A stretch of DNA of 58,371 nucleotides, taken from positions 1-58,371 of the forward strand of contig JAFGIW010000027.1 in NCBI GenBank assembly GCA_016929415.1, given 5' to 3'. The DNA comes from Chitinispirillaceae bacterium. GTDB taxonomy: Bacteria; Fibrobacterota; Chitinivibrionia; Chitinivibrionales; Chitinispirillaceae. Below the pieces are notes generated by a model. The model had not been told where the DNA came from and searched no databases. It worked only from the letters and a program-made list of their open reading frames with translations. Made by a program: the position numbers and the translations under genes. Of the stretch, positions 1 through 8,900 are shown in pieces. Position 1 is the first letter of the stretch. Each line of letters starts with the position of its first letter.

Positions 1-566
1 AAGGCGACGATCTCCTCGTCGATGCCGTGGTTCTGCAGCTCGAAATAGAAATTCCCCTCGCCGAAAAGGACGAGATACTCCTGCGCAAGTTGTTTCGCCC
101 GCTCGAGGTTGCCGTCGAGAAGGGCGCGCGGAATCGCCCCGGCGACACAGGCGCTCGTCGCAATGATACCGGCCGAATGCCGCCGCAGCACCTCCATATC
201 GATTCTTGGACGGTAATAAAAACCCTCCAGGTACCCGATGGTGCTGAGCCGCATGAGGTTTTTCCAGCCGGTTTCATTACGGGCGAGGAGAATAAGATGG
301 TTGTATGAATGTTCGTCTTTTGACGTACTTCGGTCTAACCGGGAGTGAGGGGCCACATATGCCTCGAACCCGATGACCGGCTTGATCCCCGCAGCCATGC
401 AGGCGTCATAAAATTCAATCGCGCCGAAGAGCCCGCCATGATCGGTGATCGCAAGCGCCGGCATATGGAATTCAACGGCACGCGCCACCAGATCTTTAAT
501 CCTGATCGCTCCGTCGAGAAAGCTGTACTCGGTATGATTGTGGAGGCTGACAAATGGTGCGCTCAT
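1..566 (-). CDS. dnaE: DNA polymerase III alpha subunit, N-terminal part (runs off the left edge)
   Basis: The minus-strand reading frame begins at ATG 566 and is still open at base 1, giving about 188 residues. It opens with MSAPFVSLHNHTEYSFLDG, the PHP-domain signature of replicative polymerase III alpha, followed by an ITDHGGLFG segment and a VIGFEAYVAP segment, all typical of bacterial DnaE. DnaE is the catalytic subunit of the chromosomal replicase. The palm and fingers are beyond the window. The start overlaps the stop of the upstream XPB-like gene in an ATGA arrangement, so the two are probably translationally coupled. The family call is secure. Whether the PHP domain keeps every metal ligand was not tested. 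Confidence 0.95.
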   Translation of the reverse strand, partial: MSAPFVSLHNHTEYSFLDGAIRIKDLVARAVEFHMPALAITDHGGLFGAIEFYDACMAAGIKPVIGFEAYVAPHSRLDRSTSKDEHSYNHLILLARNETGWKNLMRLSTIGYLEGFYYRPRIDMEVLRRHSAGIIATSACVAGAIPRALLDGNLERAKQLAQEYLVLFGEGNFYFELQNHGIDEEIVA

Positions 567-2365
567 TGAGGAACGACTCCGATGGAACCTATTTTTCTGA
601 CGTAAAACTGCTTGCGGCTGCCCGTCCGCTGCAACTCACCCTCGAGCATCGGTTCGGGTCCTTTACTGCACACGACCGGCGTGAGCGTATACATTCCCTT
701 GCGCACATAGGGGCTGCCTTCATAGGAGATCACCAGTCGCTGAGAGGTCAGGATCGCATAATCGATCACCTGAATGAGTTCGCTCAATTCCAGGGTTTTA
801 AGTTCCGCACCGTACTTTGAGCCGCGTATTGCCGATGCGGTCTTTTCCACGGTGGGTTCGTTTTCCACGATCAGCGACCATCGCGGTTCCTCGGGTGCTT
901 CAGGAAATCCATCCGCCGGGACATTACCTTCATCGCCCGGCCTCATCATCCGCGGCATACGTTCATCGAATCCGAGTTTACGTACAATATCACGGACGAC
1001 CTTTTCGCTTCCGGGCCTGATACGGAACACGGAGTGGGCCGGCACCCGTTCCACCAGGGGCTGAAGCTGTCCATAGGAGGCAATCTGCTCCGTCACCTTC
1101 GCATCCGCGGTTATAAGTACGCCTTCCGTGGATAACGAAAGCCGGTGAAATTCCCTTATCCATTCACGGACCGATTCGATCACATTGACGGGAGCCTTCC
1201 CTTGTTTCAGCGCCGCGATGATCCTTTCACCCTCCATCCCGCTGCTGAGCGCCTCGGTCAGCACGCCCTTCTCGATGCCCATATGGTACACCCGGTCAAG
1301 CGAGTGCACCCGGCAGAACCGCGCGAAAGCATGCAGGGTCTCCGGAAGGCACTCCTGCGGCAGCACCACCGTAAAATCGGGCATGATCATCACCGCCGGA
1401 TGCCCTGCAACCACCGGTTCAAAAGCCGCCCGCCGTGCATGCTGAAACAGCAATTCCGCGCCATGCTTCCTCACCTCGAACACGCCGGTAAATTGCAATA
1501 CCAGCAGCGCTTCCCGCACCCGCGCGTGGTCGTCTTTTGTAAACATAGCATCGGTAATCCATCGCGTCCCGGCGGTATCGCACACCTGCCGCAGCAGATC
1601 GATGTTCCAGCCGCTGAAGCGAAAAGTGCAGTACTCGACAATATCGTGAATCCTTTTGTCAATCGGGAGCGCCAGCCAGTCGGCAAATGCCGCAGGGCAA
1701 TAGCGGTACTCCAGTTCTTCCTCGGCAAGCAACTGCCTCGACAGGGCATAGCTGATAATAACGCCGGCAATATTGTCGATATCTTCGGATTTGTGCATAT
1801 CGCCCGTATGAACCAGCTTTCTGATGATCTGCAGGGCGGCCATTCCCGTTTTTCCCGACCGTTTTCTGATCAGGAGATGCTGTGACGAAAGCGCTATGAC
1901 CAGGGTAATATCATTGCAGCAACGCCAGGGAAATATCGGCAGCGCAGCCCCATCATTGCTGCAGGCGGCGGCCTCAATGATAACCGGCACCAGCATGTTC
2001 CTGAGAAGCGGCTCGAACGTATCGAATCCGAACATACGGGTTCGCCCTCCATGATCCATGGCGGCATACCCCAGAAAAGCGTCGATCAGCGGATCGTCAA
2101 GCCCGCAGGCGGTGTCGGCGGCGCACCCCATCGAACCCATGAGATACATCCGTGCGCAGCGAAGACGTTGCGGAGCATCAAGGGATAGAAACCGCCGCTG
2201 CAGTTCCCCGGGATCGGCGAACCTCTGTGCGCAATCGTCAATCATCGCTGATGAAAGTATCTTTCTCGCCGCGGTTTTCTCAGTAAAAAAATGCTCGATT
2301 ACCCATGCGGGAGGCAGTTGTTTCAGATAATCGGTAAATTGCAGGGTCCCTGGTCGAATCAACAT
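563..2365 (-). CDS. Helicase-associated (XPB/Ssl2 N-terminal-like) domain protein without a helicase
   Basis: The product is 600 residues. The middle (about 325-420) reads like the Helicase_C_3 / XPB-Ssl2 N-terminal-like family: a hydrophobic strand AVMIMPDFTVVLP, then helices ending in HMGIEKGVLTEALSSGME and a helical segment around EGERIIAALKQGKAPVN. No Walker A or DEAD/DEAH motif is visible, so it is not a helicase by itself. The N-terminal half is helical with several cysteines and has no clear signature. The last 60 residues look like a WYL-type strand region (LVISYEGS...), which is only a guess. It sits directly upstream of dnaE with a 4-base ATGA overlap, which suggests a link to replication or repair; the actual role is unknown. 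Confidence 0.75.
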   Translation of the reverse strand: MLIRPGTLQFTDYLKQLPPAWVIEHFFTEKTAARKILSSAMIDDCAQRFADPGELQRRFLSLDAPQRLRCARMYLMGSMGCAADTACGLDDPLIDAFLGYAAMDHGGRTRMFGFDTFEPLLRNMLVPVIIEAAACSNDGAALPIFPWRCCNDITLVIALSSQHLLIRKRSGKTGMAALQIIRKLVHTGDMHKSEDIDNIAGVIISYALSRQLLAEEELEYRYCPAAFADWLALPIDKRIHDIVEYCTFRFSGWNIDLLRQVCDTAGTRWITDAMFTKDDHARVREALLVLQFTGVFEVRKHGAELLFQHARRAAFEPVVAGHPAVMIMPDFTVVLPQECLPETLHAFARFCRVHSLDRVYHMGIEKGVLTEALSSGMEGERIIAALKQGKAPVNVIESVREWIREFHRLSLSTEGVLITADAKVTEQIASYGQLQPLVERVPAHSVFRIRPGSEKVVRDIVRKLGFDERMPRMMRPGDEGNVPADGFPEAPEEPRWSLIVENEPTVEKTASAIRGSKYGAELKTLELSELIQVIDYAILTSQRLVISYEGSPYVRKGMYTLTPVVCSKGPEPMLEGELQRTGSRKQFYVRKIGSIGVVPQ

Positions 2366-2564
2366 TATCGCTTAAATTTCCGGCTGATTTCACATCATGT
2401 TAAAAAAAGGTAATTCTGTTAAAATACATATCGGGAATATTGATCAACAGAGCGATTTTAACCTCCCCATTGAGGCATCGGCGAAATCCGTTCTGGAACA
2501 TCGGGTTAGAAAAAGATATTTTTATAAACAACGGCCTGTACCTACTCAACCCGAAGGAGGAACC

Positions 2565-2825
2565 ATGGTTGACCCGAAACTGCTAGAGATTCTCTGCTGC
2601 CCGGAAACCAAACAGGACATTCAACTCGTCGACGATGCGATAATTGAAAAGATCAATGCCGCGATCAAAGCCGGTTCCCTGAAAAACCGCGGTGGTGAAA
2701 CCATAAAAGAGACAATCGACGCAGGTCTGTTGCGGGAAGACCGAAAATACCTCTATCCGATCAGGGAGGATATCCCCATCATGCTTATTGACGAGGGGAT
2801 CCCATTTGCGGAGTTTGATGTTTGA
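2565..2825 (+). CDS. Trm112-family small protein
   Basis: This is an 86-residue protein. The start was placed at ATG 2565 because AAGGAGG lies 4 bases upstream; a longer in-frame reading from 2397 has no such site and an unconvincing sequence. The N-terminus MVDPKLLEILCCPETKQ and the late YPIREDIPIMLIDEG stretch are the hallmarks of the Trm112/UPF0434 family, small zinc-ribbon-like proteins that in other organisms activate methyltransferases. Only two adjacent cysteines are seen in the first knuckle, and the usual second pair is absent, as in many bacterial members. The partner is unknown. Its 3' end overlaps the convergent gene on the minus strand by 41 bases. Confidence 0.85.
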   Translation: MVDPKLLEILCCPETKQDIQLVDDAIIEKINAAIKAGSLKNRGGETIKETIDAGLLREDRKYLYPIREDIPIMLIDEGIPFAEFDV

Positions 2826-3447
2826 TCTTGCGGCGGATCATCAGATACATCATTGCCAAAATGCCGATCAGAACGGCACGCACGATGAGCGACCCCCTGT
2901 CCGGGGTCTTTTTTTCCTGAGAGGAGCTCACTAGCACCATAACCGGGAGCGTATCCCCACTAAGGCAACGCCCCTTTATCGTCAGGAAGAATGAAGTGTG
3001 GTTTTCCATCCGATGCTGCGGCCACGGAAATAGCCATTCAAGCGTGTATGCCCCGGAGCTGTCGTATCCAGCATGGTCGATTTTCAAAAAATCACTCTGC
3101 CATGTGGAATCTGAAGGCAACCGGACCTCACAAGGCTGATTAAGCGATGGTCCGGAAAAACCGATTACCCACCCGGAGCATGGAGGGGCGGATTGCGTCC
3201 GCATATACCCTGCCATTCCTTCAGGGGTTACCGTTGCGTCCCACAACCATGTTGAGTCACGTCCCCACGTCCGGGCGGTCTGCATGCCCCACTCCATAAG
3301 AAATCCGTCGTGCATGATCTTTCGTCCGCTGCGGGTGATGTCAACCGTGACGGTATCGGCAGCGACGGGTGTATGCCACGCCAGGAGTGCGCCTGCAATA
3401 CACACAATCCTCATTGCGCCCCGGAAAACGCCGTATCGTTGATTCAC
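2785..3447 (-). CDS. Exported protein with a C-terminal membrane anchor, sugar-binding-like region
   Basis: The 220-residue product has a signal peptide (a second Met at residue 12 starts RIVCIAGALLAW..., cleavage near TPVAAD), an extracytoplasmic region of about 150 residues and one membrane helix near residues 188-203 followed by a basic tail (RRKIKH). The segment HDGFLMEWG...TWLWDATVTPEGMAGYMR resembles the opening of CBM9/DOMON-like carbohydrate or redox-ligand binding domains; this is a resemblance only. It is the last gene of a minus-strand operon with the FGE-fold and PEGA proteins, all exported, so a role at the cell envelope is likely. The 3' end runs 41 bases into the opposite Trm112-like gene. 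Confidence 0.75.
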   Translation of the reverse strand: MNQRYGVFRGAMRIVCIAGALLAWHTPVAADTVTVDITRSGRKIMHDGFLMEWGMQTARTWGRDSTWLWDATVTPEGMAGYMRTQSAPPCSGWVIGFSGPSLNQPCEVRLPSDSTWQSDFLKIDHAGYDSSGAYTLEWLFPWPQHRMENHTSFFLTIKGRCLSGDTLPVMVLVSSSQEKKTPDRGSLIVRAVLIGILAMMYLMIRRKIKHQTPQMGSPRQ

Positions 3448-3492
3448 GCTCCACCCCTCTCTCCTTATGAAATATGAAATGGTTTCTCCGAA

Positions 3493-3511
3493 GGACCGCG
3501 CAAGGCGGTCC
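3493..3511 (-). other. Intercistronic hairpin after the FGE-fold gene
   Basis: GGACCGC and GCGGTCC form a 7-base-pair stem with a 5-base loop. It begins right at the stop codon of the FGE-fold gene and has no T-run behind it, so it is more likely an RNA-stability or partial-termination element than a full terminator. Confidence 0.5.
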
Positions 3512-4284
3512 TAACGTCCCACGCACCGGAACCCGATACTCGCCTCCGCGAAATCGGGTGGGAACCACTGACGATTGCTCACCGTCGCCTGCGCCTCGCC
3601 GCTGTACCATCCGCCCCCGCGAATGATCCGGTAGAGCCCGGCCGGAGAACCGGCCGGGTCAACTGCGGATTCGACGCTGTAGGCATCGGGGGCGTACCAG
3701 TCGTTTACCCACTCCCATGCATTGCCGATCATATCGTACAGACCCCATCCGTTCGAAGCACGGGAACCCACGCGTTGAGGGCCGTCTCCGCGGGAGATCA
3801 CGCAATGGTTTGCCGCGTCCTGATTCTCTCCCCATGGGTAGCGCCCTGTTGTTCCGGCACGTGCGGCATATTCCCACTGTGCCTCGCTCGGAAGCGACAT
3901 TCCCCGAACCCGGCAGTACTGCTGCGCCTGACGCCAGGTGACGCAGACCACCGGATGATACGGGTTGCGTGCAGACGGCGGAACGCGGACCCTCATGAAC
4001 CGGCTCCCGTTCCATAGCCTGCAGGTGCCGTCGTCATAATGTGCGGGAGTGCAGTGTCCGCCCGCCACGCATGAATCGTACTGCGATTCCGTCACCTCAC
4101 CGGCATGGATGGAAAACGGAGAGAGCGTGACCGTGCGCCGCGGGAGCTCATCCCCCTCGCCGCGCTCACTTCCCATTGTAAATGTCCCTCCCTGAACCGC
4201 AGCCGTCTGGGCTTCAAGGCGTACCACTGCGGCAAGCCAGAGCAGTATTGTCGACATCCAAAAACCGCGTCCATGCCTGATCAC
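3511..4284 (-). CDS. Exported FGE-sulfatase (SUMF1) domain protein lacking the catalytic cysteines
   Basis: The 257-residue product has a signal peptide ending near RLEAQTAA, then a single formylglycine-generating-enzyme fold: GGTFTMGSE at the start, PVVCVTWRQAQQYC and LPSEAQWEYAARAG in the middle, NAWEWVNDW and the terminal GFRC. In true FGEs a Cys pair sits between RGGSW and GFRC; here the segment IIRGGGWYSGEAQATVSNR has no cysteine, so oxidation of sulfatase cysteines is unlikely. Such non-catalytic members usually act as binding modules. The gene starts 4 bases after the PEGA gene ends and precedes the anchored exported protein, so the three probably form one operon. Confidence 0.88.
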   Translation of the reverse strand: MIRHGRGFWMSTILLWLAAVVRLEAQTAAVQGGTFTMGSERGEGDELPRRTVTLSPFSIHAGEVTESQYDSCVAGGHCTPAHYDDGTCRLWNGSRFMRVRVPPSARNPYHPVVCVTWRQAQQYCRVRGMSLPSEAQWEYAARAGTTGRYPWGENQDAANHCVISRGDGPQRVGSRASNGWGLYDMIGNAWEWVNDWYAPDAYSVESAVDPAGSPAGLYRIIRGGGWYSGEAQATVSNRQWFPPDFAEASIGFRCVGR

Positions 4285-4288
4285 CGGG

Positions 4289-5035
4289 CTAATCCTGTTT
4301 CTCGATGATCGCCAGCACCAGAAGAAACGTGAGGAATGTGCCGGCTATCAGGCCGATACTGAAGCGTTTCCGCCTGATCTTCGCTGCGGCGGCGGCCTGC
4401 TGCAGGGAATCGCGATACGAATCGGTATGGAGCAGCGTATCGATCACCTCCACCCGTCCTCCGCTCACAACGGTGACGGAGTCCTCGACAGGCCGGTAAT
4501 TCTCTTTGTGAAGCGCAATACGGTAGGTCCCCGGTTTGATCAGTGAATCAGTATACGGGGTAGTTCCTTTGCCTTCGCCGTTGATGCTCACCGTTGCCTG
4601 CGGCGGTTCGGTCTTCACCGACAGGCGGGCAGGCGCCGATAATTGAAAATGCAGGGCGGTCTTCCGTGCGGCCTGAAGCTCAATGACCGCTTTTTTCTGA
4701 AAATATCCCGGTTTCCGAAACACCAGCGTATGCCTGCCGGCATGGAGATCCGGCTGATTGAGCGGTGAACTCCCCAGAAGCGCACCATCGAGGGATATTG
4801 ATGCCCCTGACGGGTCGGTGGTTATCTCAAGGGTGCAGAGAGGCAACGGCTGCGGTACGGCCGCTGACAGTGAATCCCCCGCTGTCGCTTCTGTTCCCAT
4901 CCTTTCCGGAAGAGAGGAGTCCGGGGCAATCTGAAACGAATCATGCCCCCGATTATCCGCTGCAGCCGGTTCGTCACCCGCAAAGGCAAACACGGCACAC
5001 AAAACAACCGGCAGCAAAAAACGTTCGCCCTCCAT
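4289..5035 (-). CDS. Exported protein with two PEGA domains and a C-terminal membrane helix
   Basis: The 248-residue product has an N-terminal hydrophobic export signal (LLPVVLCAVFAFAG), a low-complexity linker, two PEGA repeats (TDPSGASISLDGALLGSSPL at about 72-135 and TEPPQATVSINGEGKGTTPY at about 141-200), a basic segment KIRRKRF and one transmembrane helix before the end. PEGA domains are about 70-residue beta modules found in surface and signalling proteins. AGGAGG lies 5 bases upstream of the ATG. It is the first gene of the minus-strand operon and diverges from lptD. Confidence 0.88.
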   Translation of the reverse strand: MEGERFLLPVVLCAVFAFAGDEPAAADNRGHDSFQIAPDSSLPERMGTEATAGDSLSAAVPQPLPLCTLEITTDPSGASISLDGALLGSSPLNQPDLHAGRHTLVFRKPGYFQKKAVIELQAARKTALHFQLSAPARLSVKTEPPQATVSINGEGKGTTPYTDSLIKPGTYRIALHKENYRPVEDSVTVVSGGRVEVIDTLLHTDSYRDSLQQAAAAAKIRRKRFSIGLIAGTFLTFLLVLAIIEKQD

Positions 5036-5142
5036 ATACGACCTCCTGTTTCAAGGAAGGTTTCAACCCTGATGATCGCCCATTTCCGGGCGACCGCAAC
5101 GTATATTTTACGTTTCGGTCACCTGATTTATGCTCACTCTCG

Positions 5143-5170
5143 TTGAGGAGTATGGGTTTGGTAATATACT
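5143..5170 (+). promoter_or_regulatory. Candidate sigma70-type promoter for lptD
   Basis: TTGAGG (5143-5148) and TATACT (5165-5170) are separated by 16 bases. The predicted transcript starts near 5177, upstream of the GTG at 5217 but downstream of the ATG at 5130, which supports the shorter LptD reading. Confidence 0.55.
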
Positions 5171-5216
5171 ATTTATCCTTCAACAACCACGCTTCCAGCC
5201 GCTCAAGGAGCAGTGC

Positions 5217-7877
5217 GTGCAGCAAATACGCGAACAGACGCTGGCAATCAACAAACCGGACGCTCTGAAAGAACGCGTCACCGAATACAAGAAAAGAACG
5301 TCGGCTGACGTAACGAAGCCACACCCTGCATTTCTGCTCCAAGCCCTGCTCGCGCTTGTTTTTTCCCTGCAGGCGCAACCGTCCGATGCGTTGCAGTCGG
5401 TTCTGACCAAGCCCTCGCTTCCCGGTATTCACCCCTCGGCCGACTCCTCTTCCGGAACCGATAAACCGGTGAAAAAAAAACAGGACCTTACCGACACGGT
5501 ACATTACGAGGCAGACAAAATCGATTACGATGCGGAAGCGAAGAGGCTTATACTGACCGGAAACGCGCGGATCGATTACCAAAAGATCACCCTCTATGCC
5601 GATACTATCCTCTACCTTATTGATCAGGATATTTTTACCGCAACGGGAATGCCGCAGCTTGTTGAAAGCGGCGATACGACGGTCGGTGATTACATGATCT
5701 ACAATATCAAAACGCGCCGTGGAAGGGTCAACCACGCCAGCACCCACCTCAGCGACGCCAGCTTCAACGGAAACAGAATTGTTAAAAGTAAAGACAATGA
5801 ACTCTACGTCGACGCCGGAGATTACACTACCTGCGCACGGATCGATACCCCGCACTACTGTTTTTACGGCAGAAACATCAAAATCATCCCGAACGATAAA
5901 ATCATCAGCCGGCCGGTGGTTCTCAACATCGGAGAGGCGCCGGTGGCCGCCCTCCCCTATTTCATCTTCCCCATCGAGCGAAAACGGCGCAGCGGGTTCC
6001 TGACGCCTGTCTGGGGCGGCCATCCGAGCGGCGGCGGATATCTTGACAATATTGGATATTACTTCGCGCCCAACGACTACGTCGACTTTACGCTGCACTC
6101 CCGGGTCTATGAATTCCGCGAGTTCGTCCTCAATGCCGCAAGCAGCTGGGCGCTCAAATACCGCCTCAACGGATCGCTCTCCGCACGTTATGCACTCAAC
6201 ACCGATTTTCTGAACCGGCGCAATGAGTGGGCGATCAATTTCTCACACGACTGGAATATCACCCCCGACGGAAAGACGCGTCTGTCGGGGGCGGGGAACC
6301 TGCTATCGACGAAGACTTCCCGGTATAATTTCATTGAGCGCTATTCCGAAGACAGCCTTGAGCTGCGCGAGCAGAGCCTGAAGGCCAACCTCTCATTCTC
6401 CCGTCAATTCGACCGCATCAACAGCAGACTGAACCTGAGCGTCGACCGCACGCATAACCTCCGCACCGACATGGTCAACGATAATCTGCCCATCCTCACC
6501 TTCAACGTTCCGAGCCGTCCGCTCATTCCTCATGAAACGACCGGCAAGAATGACAGCCTGAAGTGGTTCAACAACATTTACTGGGGATATGACGCACGTG
6601 GTATCATGAAACATACGGGATCAGCATCCCGCAGTGATACCGTCAAAGAATCGTATCATCCGGGCATGTCGCAATCGATCAATTGTTCGGCGCCGCAAAA
6701 GCTTTTCAAATGGATCACCGTCAGTCCAAATTTTTCAGCCCGGGTATCGACCTTTCTCGGCTACAAGGATACCGCCGTGCTGCGTTACGATACGCTGTAT
6801 GATACGGTGCAATATGTGACGACCGATACCACCGGTAAAGACCGCTTCGACGATTATACGTTCATTCGTTACGAATTCTATTCGCGCAACCAGTTCCCGG
6901 AGGAGGACAGTGTACGGGTTTTCAAGCATAAAATGAGGAGCATACCCGTCCATAATGAATATCCGCACGCAGTCTCTCACGTTCCTTCATGGAAAACCGG
7001 CGTAAGCGTTTCCACAAATCTTTACGGTCTATTCCCCATCCATATTCTCAATTTCGCCGGTCTTCGGCACACCTTTTCCCCGTCGCTCTCCTACACCTTC
7101 ACTCCCGAACAAAAACTCGAAAAGGAGTTCTATGACGCGGGTATTTCCTACGACCGGGGACATAAGCGCAGCCAGCAGGTTAATTTCTCCCTCGGCAACC
7201 AGTTCGAGGGGAAAATCGTCAAGGAGACAAACGAGGGTGAAAAACCGCAGGAGCAGAAATTCACGATCCTCTCATTCGGTCTTTCGACGGGGTATAATTT
7301 CGAGGCGGAAAGAAGAAAATGGAGCGATCTCAGCATGAATGCCTCCACCGGATTCAAAAATATCCGCCTCACCTACAACTCCGGTTTCTGGTTTTACGAT
7401 GAAATGAACCGTCTGAGCGCTCCGCTCATGCACGATATGAGCATCAATCTGAGCATCGGAACGCTCGGCGCGAAAGGGATGTTCTGGGGAGGTGACCTCA
7501 TCGTGCTCGACTCGCTCCAGCCCGACGATCCGGTAAAATATGCCAATGTCAATAAAAACGACTGGAACCTCTCGCTTACCCCGAACTTTACCTTTTCAAT
7601 GACGCGCTCCACGCCGACTGAAATGTTCACGCCGACCAAACAGTACGGTCTCAACAGTTCGGCGAGCGTCAATATCACCCGCAACTGGTCGCTGCAGTGG
7701 AGCAGCACCTACAATTTCCAGGCGAACCAGTGGGTACAGAACAGCATCAACATGGCCTGCGATCTGGAGTGCTGGAACATGCGCTTCCAGTGGCGGCCGG
7801 AAAAGCTCAATCCGGGCTATTACTTCATCATCCACATCAAGAAAATCCCGGAGATCAAGTGGGAACAGCGGCGCTGA
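5217..7877 (+). CDS. lptD: LPS-assembly outer-membrane barrel LptD (OstA family)
   Basis: The product is 886 residues. GTG 5217 was chosen over an in-frame ATG at 5130 because AAGGAG lies 6 bases upstream and a promoter-like sequence falls between the two starts. A hydrophobic signal segment (FLLQALLALVFSL) follows a rather long charged N-terminus. Residues about 95-190 are an LptA/OstA-like strand-rich domain (YEADKIDYDAEAKRLILTG, YADTILYLID), then the conserved YFIFPIERKRRSGFLTP region and a long aromatic-rich barrel. LptD inserts lipopolysaccharide into the outer leaflet of the outer membrane, usually with LptE. No LptE was recognised next door. The gene is single, divergent from the PEGA operon and convergent with the PP-loop gene. 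Confidence 0.9.
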   Translation: MQQIREQTLAINKPDALKERVTEYKKRTSADVTKPHPAFLLQALLALVFSLQAQPSDALQSVLTKPSLPGIHPSADSSSGTDKPVKKKQDLTDTVHYEADKIDYDAEAKRLILTGNARIDYQKITLYADTILYLIDQDIFTATGMPQLVESGDTTVGDYMIYNIKTRRGRVNHASTHLSDASFNGNRIVKSKDNELYVDAGDYTTCARIDTPHYCFYGRNIKIIPNDKIISRPVVLNIGEAPVAALPYFIFPIERKRRSGFLTPVWGGHPSGGGYLDNIGYYFAPNDYVDFTLHSRVYEFREFVLNAASSWALKYRLNGSLSARYALNTDFLNRRNEWAINFSHDWNITPDGKTRLSGAGNLLSTKTSRYNFIERYSEDSLELREQSLKANLSFSRQFDRINSRLNLSVDRTHNLRTDMVNDNLPILTFNVPSRPLIPHETTGKNDSLKWFNNIYWGYDARGIMKHTGSASRSDTVKESYHPGMSQSINCSAPQKLFKWITVSPNFSARVSTFLGYKDTAVLRYDTLYDTVQYVTTDTTGKDRFDDYTFIRYEFYSRNQFPEEDSVRVFKHKMRSIPVHNEYPHAVSHVPSWKTGVSVSTNLYGLFPIHILNFAGLRHTFSPSLSYTFTPEQKLEKEFYDAGISYDRGHKRSQQVNFSLGNQFEGKIVKETNEGEKPQEQKFTILSFGLSTGYNFEAERRKWSDLSMNASTGFKNIRLTYNSGFWFYDEMNRLSAPLMHDMSINLSIGTLGAKGMFWGGDLIVLDSLQPDDPVKYANVNKNDWNLSLTPNFTFSMTRSTPTEMFTPTKQYGLNSSASVNITRNWSLQWSSTYNFQANQWVQNSINMACDLECWNMRFQWRPEKLNPGYYFIIHIKKIPEIKWEQRR

Positions 7878-7901
7878 GCGGCGGTGTACCGGGCGATTCG
7901 T

Positions 7902-8900
7902 TTACATAAGAAACTCATTGCAGCGGCAGGGATCGGCGGGTTCGATCGTCAGGATTTTTTCCGCACACGCCTTCCGGTACACCCTGACGCGCACCTGCGC
8001 ACTGTCGCGGACGCGCGAATAGCGTGCGACCATGGAGGCGGCGTCGATGATCTCGCTTTCGGAAAATTCGCCGCGCCCTATTCCCATGGGGCCCGGAACA
8101 TCGGCGAGATCGAACACTAGATCCTCATCCGAAATAATTTTCTCGAAGATTTCATTTTCCTTATCATTGCGGGCGATCACCAGTCTGCATCGTTCGCCGA
8201 GCGAAAAATGACGGCCGTAGGCGATGAGTTTGAAGTCTTCAAGGGTATGGCCGGGATATTTCCGGGCTAGTGCATGATACCGCCGCGCCGAACCTATGTC
8301 AGTCAGAAGACAGCCGCCTGCGGGGGATATATGCCGCAGGCCGTTGGCCCGTGCATAAGCGAACTGCGCCTGCCTGCCCCTCCCTGCGAGCGCCATTAGC
8401 CGTTCACGGTCGACCAGCCGTTCCCGTTCAACGATGGTCGGTTCGAGAAGCCGGGCGCTCAACGGACGGAGCAACCGCCCGGCAAGACCGGCCCGTTTTT
8501 CAATCATCCGCAAACATTGCAGCCGCTGCGACTTCGGACGCTGGCCGATCACTTCGCCGGTGGCGACAAACGATGCGCCCACTTCCTCCATGATGTGCCG
8601 TGTCTCCACCAGCCGATGGATACGGCAGTCAAGACAGGGGTTCGCATTTTTGCCGAATCCGAACCGCGGCGACCGCACCATTACAAAGAACGGTTCACCC
8701 TCCTCCACGATCCGCAGAGGAAGGCCGGCTGCAGCCGCGAGCGAGCGGATCCGCTCGTGACCGTTGCCAAGACCGGAATAGAAAGGCAGTACAAAATGGA
8801 GCAAAAGAAGTGAAAGACCCTGACTTTTAAGCAAATGGGCGGCGACGGTGCTGTCGAGCCCCCCGCTGAACATGATGATTCCCTTGATGGCTTCGGTCAT
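7902..8900 (-). CDS. PP-loop ATPase, ThiI/MnmA-like tRNA sulfurtransferase family
   Basis: The 332-residue product starts with a PP-loop, MFSGGLDSTVA (residues 10-20), which binds ATP and adenylates tRNA or other substrates, and has NPCLDCRIHR at 87-96, a cysteine pair typical of this ThiI/MnmA-like branch. A GEVIGQRPKSQ segment follows. The last 110 residues (YGRHFSLGERCRLVIARND...) resemble the NFACT-R/DUF814-like RNA-binding module found in the same branch. The probable job is tRNA thiolation, but the exact nucleoside is not decidable. The start overlaps the stop of the upstream integrase-like gene (ATGA), so they are coupled. It ends 24 bases from the convergent lptD. Confidence 0.8.
   Translation of the reverse strand: MTEAIKGIIMFSGGLDSTVAAHLLKSQGLSLLLLHFVLPFYSGLGNGHERIRSLAAAAGLPLRIVEEGEPFFVMVRSPRFGFGKNANPCLDCRIHRLVETRHIMEEVGASFVATGEVIGQRPKSQRLQCLRMIEKRAGLAGRLLRPLSARLLEPTIVERERLVDRERLMALAGRGRQAQFAYARANGLRHISPAGGCLLTDIGSARRYHALARKYPGHTLEDFKLIAYGRHFSLGERCRLVIARNDKENEIFEKIISDEDLVFDLADVPGPMGIGRGEFSESEIIDAASMVARYSRVRDSAQVRVRVYRKACAEKILTIEPADPCRCNEFLM

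Noticed and set aside
1145..1885. 246-codon plus-strand ORF
   Set aside because: It is antisense to the XPB-like gene and has a shadow-type composition.
3511..4284. Sulfatase-maturing formylglycine-generating enzyme
   Set aside because: The catalytic cysteines are missing and no sulfatase is nearby.
5169..6098. 309-codon minus-strand ORF
   Set aside because: It is a shadow of lptD and has no recognisable motif.
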